A stretch of 64,000 nucleotides of DNA, from the NCBI RefSeq assembly GCF_000382045.1, contig NZ_KB907465.1:59903-123902 (forward strand). Reading direction: 5' to 3'. Shown here in pieces: positions 57,968 through 64,000 of the stretch (position 1 is the stretch's first letter; each line of letters starts with the position of its first letter). Origin of the DNA: Variovorax atrisoli 110B (GTDB lineage Bacteria > Pseudomonadota > Gammaproteobacteria > Burkholderiales > Burkholderiaceae_C). The notes under the pieces were generated by a model that saw nothing but the letters and a program-made list of their open reading frames with translations, searched no databases and was not told the DNA's origin. Position numbers and translations under genes: made by a program.

Positions 57968-60010
57968 TCAGAGTCCTGCCGGCTTGGGGCTCCGGAGCGT
58001 TCCATCCGCACAGAACGCACCTTTGCGACGGGTCATGTGGATCAGCTTGTCCATCGAAATCGCCTTCGAGAAGAGATAGCCCTGGCCATAGAGCACGCCC
58101 ATCTCCAACAGAAGCGCCGACTGGGCTTCGGTTTCCACACCCTCCGCGACGAGCGTGGCGTTGTAGCGTGTCGCACTCTCCAGTGCGAGCGCGACGGCCT
58201 CTCGCATACGCGGCTGATCGATACGCGCAATCATGCTGTGGTCGATCTTCACCTCCGTGAACGGGATGGTCGCCAGCGTAGTCAAGGCCGAATAGCCGGT
58301 GCCGAAATCGTCGAGCGAGAGGCCCACACCCGCGCGCTGCAGCACGACGATGTTGGCGCGCACCGTTTCCACGTCGGGCACGTGCCCGCTTTCGGTGATC
58401 TCGATGAACAGAAGCCGCGGCGGCACGCTCAGCAGGTCGAGGAAGGCCAGCACGCGATCGCCGAAGCGCGGCAGCGTCAGCGTGGTCGCGGAGATGTTGA
58501 CAGCCAGCGGTATCGGGTAGCCGGCAGCGAGGCAGCGCTTGATGTCGCGCGCGACCACCTCCAGGGTGCACCACTCGAACTGCGACAGCAGCTGGTGGCG
58601 GGTCGCGATCTCGATCACGTAGGGCGGCGCCAGCGGCTGCTGCTTCACCGACTGCGCCCGCAGCAGCGCCTCGGCCCCGCACACGTGGCGCGTCATCAGG
58701 TGGAACTTGGGCTGGTACTGCATCGGCGGGTTCGCCGTATGGATCCAGTCGATCAGCTGGCGGCGCACGTCTTCGTCCTTTTCGGACTGGTCCGCGAACG
58801 ACGAATGGAAGTAGCGCACCATCTGCTCGTTGCTGTGCAGCGCGAGGCTCAGATCGCGCAGGATCGAGGCGACATTGACGTGCGTCTCCATCCGCACGTT
58901 CGAGACGCCGATGCGCAGCTGCAGCTGCATGTAGGCGACGTGGGTGTTGCGCAGCGTCGCCACCACTTCCGCCTGCACCCTCGGCGCCATCTGCTCCTGC
59001 TCCATCCATTCCAGCGACGCGCCCTGCAGCACCACGGTCAGCGAAAGATCGCTGAGCTGGTAGCTGCGCGGGTTGAAGGCTTCGAGCGTCCGTCCCGCCT
59101 GGCCCCGGGTGAGGTTGGAGGAAAGCTGCCCCCAGAAATGGTCCGTCCAGTCGTGGCCGAGCGCGCGGACCATCTCCTTGAGGTTCGCGACCTGGAAGGT
59201 CATCAGCACATGCTGCCTGGCGTCGATCACCAGCAGCTCCTCGAGGAATTCACCGAGCGCAAGCCGGTTCGGCAGCCCCGTCAGCAGGTTGGTGCGCGAC
59301 ATGGCCAGCGCGCGGGCGTGCGACTCGCGTTCCCTCGCGTCCCTGCGCAGCAGGGCAAGCATGCAGCCGATGATCAGCAGCGACAGCGTGCAGCCGAGGA
59401 TGCGAAGCGCGAAGACGCGTGCGTTGACGTGCGCAGGAACCAGCGCGAAGACATGGATCAGCCCGGTGGCGAGCATGGAGAACGCCACCCGCACCAGCCA
59501 TGCGTTGCGCACGTCGCGCCAGTCGAAGGAGGTGATCGGCTTGTGGCCGATGCGGTAGTGCATGACGATGCCGCCGAGGACCAGCATGGACATGTCGAGC
59601 AAGAACGCGGGTGCCTGGTGCGCTCCTCCGAAGAGGAACCGGCCGCCCACGAGAAGCGCCCAGCAGATGCCCCCGCCGCGCCAGCCGCCCAGCAGGCCGG
59701 CCATGAAGAGCAGGTCGGAGCCGATGTACGGCTTGGACGGCAGATTCATCAGCTGGAACGCCATCGCAAGCAGCACGAAGCCGGTCAGGCCCATCGTCCA
59801 GCCGTAGAAGCTGGCGCGCGTGTGCAGCACCGCTTCCGACGTCTTCGACAGCATCAGCACCAGGCTGAAAACGCCCAGCATCGCCGCCGACTGCATCAGC
59901 AGAATGGGATAGTTGACCAGCTCGGCCTTCCACGCGGAAAGAACGAATTCCCACACGCTCGTGCTCCCAGGTTTTCGCGTCATGCTGTCCGCGCCGTCGC
60001 GGACATCCAT
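57968..60010 (-). CDS. Membrane EAL phosphodiesterase with degenerate GGDEF
   Basis: 680 residues. About six to seven hydrophobic segments occupy residues 30-225 (5TM/7TM-type sensor). A GGDEF fold begins at SRTNLLTGLPNRLALGEFLEEL but has no GGDEF active motif and is probably regulatory. The EAL domain from about 425 keeps CGAEALLRA, AVNIS, IEITESG, SLDDFGTGYSAL, KIDHSMI and AEGVET, so c-di-GMP hydrolysis is expected. 127 bp after flgL on the same strand. A motility-linked role is inferred from location. Confidence 0.9.
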   Translation of the reverse strand: MDVRDGADSMTRKPGSTSVWEFVLSAWKAELVNYPILLMQSAAMLGVFSLVLMLSKTSEAVLHTRASFYGWTMGLTGFVLLAMAFQLMNLPSKPYIGSDLLFMAGLLGGWRGGGICWALLVGGRFLFGGAHQAPAFLLDMSMLVLGGIVMHYRIGHKPITSFDWRDVRNAWLVRVAFSMLATGLIHVFALVPAHVNARVFALRILGCTLSLLIIGCMLALLRRDARERESHARALAMSRTNLLTGLPNRLALGEFLEELLVIDARQHVLMTFQVANLKEMVRALGHDWTDHFWGQLSSNLTRGQAGRTLEAFNPRSYQLSDLSLTVVLQGASLEWMEQEQMAPRVQAEVVATLRNTHVAYMQLQLRIGVSNVRMETHVNVASILRDLSLALHSNEQMVRYFHSSFADQSEKDEDVRRQLIDWIHTANPPMQYQPKFHLMTRHVCGAEALLRAQSVKQQPLAPPYVIEIATRHQLLSQFEWCTLEVVARDIKRCLAAGYPIPLAVNISATTLTLPRFGDRVLAFLDLLSVPPRLLFIEITESGHVPDVETVRANIVVLQRAGVGLSLDDFGTGYSALTTLATIPFTEVKIDHSMIARIDQPRMREAVALALESATRYNATLVAEGVETEAQSALLLEMGVLYGQGYLFSKAISMDKLIHMTRRKGAFCADGTLRSPKPAGL

Positions 60011-60137
60011 CTAATCCTCGTGCCTGCGCCTGTACCGCGCGCGGCACACGTTCACGCCGCCGGCCGCGGCGTTCCGGGAGCTCCCCTTGTTTGCTCGAAG
60101 GCCGCCAGGCCGGGTCAGCGGCGGTCCTCCCGATGCG

Positions 60138-61349
60138 CTACAGGTAGTTGAACAGCGAGATGCTGTTGAGCTTGGCGAAGGTCATCTGCGTCGCCTGCAG
60201 CGACGTCTGCCGCTGGTAGAACTCGGCGATCGCGCTGTACGGGTCGAGGTCCTCGATGGACGACCGGTACGCGTCCTCCTGCAGCTTGCGCGCCGCGCCG
60301 CCCGAGTCCAGCGCGTCGATCTCGCTCTGGCGCGAACCGACCGACGACAGCACGGTGAGCACGTTGTCGTGCGCGTTCGTCACCTTGGCGTTGGCGGTGC
60401 TCAACGCGTTCTGCAGCTTGGCCTGCGCGGCCGCGCCGCCGCCGGCCAGCGGCGTGCGCAGTGCGGTCACCAGCTCGCCGATGGCCGCGAACACGTCGGT
60501 GCCGGCGTTCTTCGCGGTGGAAACGTCGTAGCTGTCGCCCGCGGCCGGCGTGCCGGTGAACTTGATCTGCACGCCGCCGAAGGAGATCGGCGTGTTCGGC
60601 GAGATCGGGCCCGTGGCCGCGACCACGGGGGGCGTGTCCTTCGTCGTCACCGTGTAGTCGGTGGCGGTGAAGGTGATGGTGAAGTCCTTGCCGTAGTTGG
60701 GGTCGGTGGTGTTGGTCACGCTCACGGGGCTGAACACACCCGTGCCGGTGTTGCCGGCGGCGGCCGAGGCCACGTAGCCCGCGCTGCCCTGCACCGACTG
60801 GAAGATGGTGCGGCCGTCGTCCGAGGTGGGCATCTGGCGCGCCACGTCGACCTGCATCAGCCGCTGGCCCTGGTCGCCCACGTACTGCACGCCGCCGCCG
60901 GCCGTCGCCACGAACGGCGGCGAGCCGCTCTTGAAGCCGGCGAACAGGTACTGCCCGTTGCCGTCGTCGGTGTTGGCCACGCCGACGAGCTGGTCGTAGG
61001 CGCTCTGGATGGTGGTGGCGAGCGAGGCGCGGTCGGCATCCGAAATCGTGCCGTTGCCTGCGGCCACCGTCAGCGTCTTGATGTTCTGCAGGATCGAGGT
61101 CACCGAGTTGAGCGCGTTCTCCTCGGTGGACAGCGACAGCGCCGCGCGCTGGCGGCTGGTGGCGTACTGCGAGATCTCCGACAGCGACTGGCTGACTCCC
61201 AGCGAGCGGGCCGCGGCCACCGGGTCGTCGCCGGCGGTGAGGAACTTGGAGTTCGTCGACAACTGCTGCTGCACCCTGAAGAGCCGCTGCTGCTGCTGGC
61301 CCATGGCCATGACGTTCTGTTCGTAGAAGGATTGGGAGCTGATGCGCAT
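60138..61349 (-). CDS. flgL: Hook-filament junction protein FlgL
   Basis: 403 residues. The N-terminal flagellin-like coiled coil (MRISSQSFYEQNVMAMGQQQQRLFRVQQQLSTNSKFLTAGDDPVAAARSLGVSQSL) and C-terminal ALDSGGAARKLQEDAYRSSIEDLDPYSAIAEFYQRQTSLQATQMTFAKLNSISLFNYL are typical. The variable middle carries Gly/Thr-rich sequence. It follows flgK by 62 bp in the same transcript and joins hook to filament. Confidence 0.95.
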   Translation of the reverse strand: MRISSQSFYEQNVMAMGQQQQRLFRVQQQLSTNSKFLTAGDDPVAAARSLGVSQSLSEISQYATSRQRAALSLSTEENALNSVTSILQNIKTLTVAAGNGTISDADRASLATTIQSAYDQLVGVANTDDGNGQYLFAGFKSGSPPFVATAGGGVQYVGDQGQRLMQVDVARQMPTSDDGRTIFQSVQGSAGYVASAAAGNTGTGVFSPVSVTNTTDPNYGKDFTITFTATDYTVTTKDTPPVVAATGPISPNTPISFGGVQIKFTGTPAAGDSYDVSTAKNAGTDVFAAIGELVTALRTPLAGGGAAAQAKLQNALSTANAKVTNAHDNVLTVLSSVGSRQSEIDALDSGGAARKLQEDAYRSSIEDLDPYSAIAEFYQRQTSLQATQMTFAKLNSISLFNYL

Positions 61350-61411
61350 CGCTGTGCCTGCCTTGCCTTGAATCTTTGTCTTTGAAGAGCCTGGATAAGC
61401 TGCCGGCGGGC

Positions 61412-63376
61412 TCAGCCCCGGATGCCCAGGATGGTGTCGAAGATGGTCGATGCCGTCTGGATCACCTTCGCGTTGGCCTGGTACATCTGCTGGAACATCA
61501 GCAGGTTGGCGGTTTCCTCGTCCTGCACCACGCCCGAGATGGCCTGCTGGCTGGCCTTGATCTGGCTGGTGACGCTGTCCTGCGTGGTGGCCGCCACCTT
61601 GACCGCCATGGCCCGGTTGCCCACGTCGCTCACGATCTGCGAGTACGCGCCGTTGAAGGTCGCGGTGCCGTTGGCCATGGTGGTCTTGCGCTGCAGCGCG
61701 CCCAGCAGCAGCGCGTTGCTGCCGTCGGAGACGCCGGCCGTGTTGTTGCCGATGGTGAAGGTGTCGCCCTGCGCGGGAGCGCCGGTCATGCTGACGGTGA
61801 TGCCGTCGAAGCTCATCTTCGCGCCGGCGGTGTAGGGCACGGGCGCACCGGCCGCATAGGTGGTGCTGGTACCGTCGGCCAGCGTGACCGTCACCGGCGA
61901 GCCCGCGGGAAAGCCCGAGAGGTTGCCGGAGGCCGCATCGAAGCTCAGCGTGACCGTGCCGGCCAGCGGCGTCGACGGATAGCTCGCGTCCACGGTGGCC
62001 GCGCCCAGCGCGGCGGAGCCCTTGTTTCCCGCGGCCTTGCCGGTGATGACGGGCGATGCGGCCGCCACCTTGGCAGCGTCGCGCGTCAGCACGTCGAGGT
62101 CGCGTGCGCCGGTGCGCGTGGGCTGGATCAGGAAAGAGTCGCCCGCCTGCGCGGTGCCGCTGCCCGCCGAGAGGCTCACGCCGTCGAAGGTGATAGGGAA
62201 GGTCGTGAAGCTGCCCATCGAGGTCTTGTCCGAAAGCCGGGTGACCGTGTAGGTGAGCGTGCCGGCCACGTCGGTGACGTTCACGCTGTAGTCGCTGGTC
62301 GTGAGCTTCGACGCGTCGGACAGCGTCGCGTCGAGCTGCAGGTTGCCCGTGTTCCTGCTGTTGGAGATCGCGCCCGGCACCGACTGCGTGAAGAAGTCCT
62401 TGCCCAGGGCGCCGTTCAGGTCCACGCCCAGCTTGTGCTGCGCATTCACCGTGTCGGACACCGACATGGCGAGGCGGCCGATTGCGTTCTGCGTGGGGAT
62501 GAGCGTTTCGTTGCGGAAGGACAGCAGGCCGCCGAGCACGCCGCCGGTGATGGCGCCGTCGGGGAGCTCGGCCGTGTTGCCGGCAAAGCCCTGCAGGGCC
62601 ACGGCCTTGCGCGTCGGGTCGGCGGCGGAGTTCACCGCGGCCATCGTCGAGGCGTAGTCGCCCACCACCAGCGACTGGCCGGTGGCGATGAACACGTTGT
62701 ACTTGCCGTTGTCCTGCTGCAGCACCTTCACGTCGACCACCTGGCTCAGCTGGCTCACGAGCTGGTCGCGCTGGTCGAGCAGGTCGTTGGGCGGCTGGCC
62801 GCCGGCCATGGCGCTGATCTGGCTGATCTGCTGGTTGAGGCTGGCGATCTTGCTCGCGTAGGTGTTGATCTGGTCGACGCTGCCGACGATCTGCTCGTTG
62901 ACCGAGGAGTTCAGGTCCGACAGGTACTGGTCTGTCGCGCGGAACTTGTTGGCCAGCGCCTGCGCCGAGCTGATCATCTGCTGGCGCGCGGCCGGGTCGG
63001 CCGGCGTGTTGGCCACGCCCTGGATGCTGGTGAAGAAGCTCTGCATCAGCGGTGCGATGCCCGAGGTCTTGTCGGCAAGCAGCGTATCGATGCGGTTGAT
63101 CTGCGTGCTGTTGGTGGCCAGCGCGGCCGAGGCCGACTGCGCCGACGAGAGCTGCGCCGTCAGGTAGCGGTCATAGCTGCGCGAGATGGTCGAGACGTTG
63201 GCGCCCGACCCGATGAAGCCGGAGCCGCTGGCGATGGCACTGCCGGTCGCGATCTCAGACACCTGGCGGCTGTAGCCGGCGGTGTAGGCGTTGGCCGTGT
63301 TGTGGGCCGTGGTCATCAGCGCCGAGCGGGCGACGCCGAGGCCGCTGAGACCCGTGTAGAACAAACTTCCGGACAT
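61412..63376 (-). CDS. flgK: Hook-filament junction protein FlgK
   Basis: 654 residues, at the long end for FlgK because of an enlarged middle domain (about 340-560) rich in Thr/Ser/Gly. The N-terminus LFYTGLSGLGVARSALMTTAHNTANAYTAGYSRQ and C-terminus DEETANLLMFQQMYQANAKVIQTASTIFDTILGIRG are diagnostic. ATG 63376 lies about 67 bp from a near-consensus sigma-28 promoter. It is transcribed together with flgL. Confidence 0.96.
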   Translation of the reverse strand: MSGSLFYTGLSGLGVARSALMTTAHNTANAYTAGYSRQVSEIATGSAIASGSGFIGSGANVSTISRSYDRYLTAQLSSAQSASAALATNSTQINRIDTLLADKTSGIAPLMQSFFTSIQGVANTPADPAARQQMISSAQALANKFRATDQYLSDLNSSVNEQIVGSVDQINTYASKIASLNQQISQISAMAGGQPPNDLLDQRDQLVSQLSQVVDVKVLQQDNGKYNVFIATGQSLVVGDYASTMAAVNSAADPTRKAVALQGFAGNTAELPDGAITGGVLGGLLSFRNETLIPTQNAIGRLAMSVSDTVNAQHKLGVDLNGALGKDFFTQSVPGAISNSRNTGNLQLDATLSDASKLTTSDYSVNVTDVAGTLTYTVTRLSDKTSMGSFTTFPITFDGVSLSAGSGTAQAGDSFLIQPTRTGARDLDVLTRDAAKVAAASPVITGKAAGNKGSAALGAATVDASYPSTPLAGTVTLSFDAASGNLSGFPAGSPVTVTLADGTSTTYAAGAPVPYTAGAKMSFDGITVSMTGAPAQGDTFTIGNNTAGVSDGSNALLLGALQRKTTMANGTATFNGAYSQIVSDVGNRAMAVKVAATTQDSVTSQIKASQQAISGVVQDEETANLLMFQQMYQANAKVIQTASTIFDTILGIRG

Positions 63377-63442
63377 ATGGCTCTGCCTGTCGATGAGAGG
63401 TGTAAGTCGATTGGCACCGGCCGCGCCGGCGCCTCTTTGTCT

Positions 63443-63469
63443 ATATCGGCGGCTGCCACCGAAAGTTGA
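63443..63469 (-). promoter_or_regulatory. Sigma-28 (FliA) promoter of flgKL
   Basis: TCAACTTT at 63462-63469 and GCCGATAT at 63443-63450 on the minus strand are separated by exactly 11 bp. The consensus is TAAAGTTT-N11-GCCGATAA, so the -10 has 7 of 8 and the -35 has 6 of 8. It lies between the chemoreceptor stop and flgK, which makes flgKL a late operon of its own. Confidence 0.85.
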
Positions 63470-63481
63470 GGGCCCTGCGCG

Positions 63482-64000
63482 TCAGAACTCGGTCCAGTCG
63501 CCCTTGTCGTCGCCGGCCATGGCGAGCTGCGGGGCGGCCGCGGGCTGCTTGCGCGTGGGCAGCGCCTTGGCGGGCGGCTTCGGTGCAGGCTTGGCCGGCT
63601 TGGGGATCGGCGTGATGCGCGTGAACCCGGGGCGCACGGTGGCGACGGCGTTCGCGTCGAGCTTGAAGATGCTGACCGCGCGCACCAGGCTGCCGGCCTG
63701 CTCCTGCAGCGACTGGGCCGCTGCTGAAGCCTCTTCGACCAGAGCGGCGTTCTGCTGCGTGACCTGGTCCATCTGGGTAATGGCCTGGTTGATCTGCTCG
63801 ATGCCGGAGGTCTGCTCCTGGCTCGCAGCAGTGATCTCGCCCATGATGTCGGTCACGCGCTTCACGCTGCCCACGATTTCGTCCATGGTGCGGCCGGCTT
63901 CCTCGACCTGCTTGCTGCCTTCCTCGACCTTCTCGACCGAGTCGCCGATCAGGGTCTTGATCTCCTTGGCTGCTGCAGCGGAGCGTTGGGCCAGGCTGCG
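63482..64000 (-). CDS. Methyl-accepting chemotaxis protein, C-terminal part
   Basis: The frame is open to the right window edge (38 further codons before 63886), so only the last 172 residues are visible. RSLAQRSAAAAKEIKTLIGDS is the hairpin-tip exit of the signalling domain, followed by the descending helix with EEASAAAQSLQEQA. A Pro/Lys/Ala-rich tail ends in GDWTEF; the last five residues have the aromatic-x-x-aromatic form of the pentapeptide that binds CheR and CheB. Sensor and membrane parts lie outside the window. It ends 13 bp before the flgK promoter. Confidence 0.95.
   Translation of the reverse strand, partial: RSLAQRSAAAAKEIKTLIGDSVEKVEEGSKQVEEAGRTMDEIVGSVKRVTDIMGEITAASQEQTSGIEQINQAITQMDQVTQQNAALVEEASAAAQSLQEQAGSLVRAVSIFKLDANAVATVRPGFTRITPIPKPAKPAPKPPAKALPTRKQPAAAPQLAMAGDDKGDWTEF

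Noticed and set aside
61376..63469. Rightward open frame of about 697 codons opposite flgK
   Set aside because: Antisense shadow; Arg/Val/His-rich with no motif, while the other strand encodes unmistakable FlgK.

Overview
The window looks like chromosomal DNA of a high-GC betaproteobacterium of the Burkholderiales, most likely Comamonadaceae and plausibly Variovorax. The grounds are four Bug/TctC-type solute receptors in 11 kb, an FlhDC-controlled peritrichous-type flagellar system that also carries FlhF and FlhG, the order flhDC-motAB-cheA-...-flhBAFG-fliA, and strong GC-third-position coding throughout. The genus is an inference; there is no rRNA or tRNA in the window to anchor it.

Left third (1-17.4 kb): carboxylate and sugar-acid catabolism. 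A rightward run (1-6.76 kb) holds a cut Bug receptor, an RraA/HMG-aldolase-like protein, a 2-hydroxyacid dehydrogenase, two more Bug receptors, a PDC-lactonase-like amidohydrolase and an SMP-30/gluconolactonase-like protein. A 267-bp element made of nested inverted repeats lies just before the last gene. A leftward operon (amidohydrolase, Bug receptor, YdiJ-type FAD/Fe-S dehydrogenase; 6.8-12.0 kb) diverges from a LysR regulator (12.06-13.02 kb). Next comes an L-idonate/ketogluconate unit: a GhrB-like reductase and idnD leftward, idnO, a 3-hydroxyisobutyrate-dehydrogenase-like protein and a small barrel protein rightward. The two arms are separated by two copies of an ACCGGT-centred dyad that resembles GntR/IdnR (LacI family) operators. 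A GH15 glycosidase (17.4-19.3 kb) separates this region from the motility genes.

Right two thirds (19.4-64 kb): motility. Leftward genes from fliA (19.5 kb) to fliC/fliE (44.1 kb) are fliA, flhG, flhF, flhA, flhB; cheZ, cheY, cheB, cheD, cheR, an EAL-HDOD protein, cheA; motB, motA, flhC, flhD; then flhX (an FlhB C-domain homologue), a second fliK-like gene, fliT, fliS, fliD, flaG, fliC and fliE. Rightward are fliF-G-H-I-J-K and fliL-M-N-O-P-Q-R (44.4-55.8 kb), tightly packed with 4-14 bp overlaps. Leftward again are the C-terminal end of a chemoreceptor, flgK and flgL behind a near-consensus sigma-28 promoter, an EAL protein, a GGDEF protein and an unrecognised 308-residue protein. Master regulator (FlhDC), sigma-28 (FliA), basal body, export gate, C-ring, stator, filament and most of the chemotaxis pathway are all here; cheW, flgA-J, flgM and flgN are not.

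The points most worth following up are the cruciform repeat at 5.55-5.82 kb, the duplicated operator of the idonate unit, the dyad-rich flhDC control region, the long C-terminal extension of FlhF, the lysine-less P-loop of FlhG, and the EAL-HDOD gene where cheW and a receptor would be expected.
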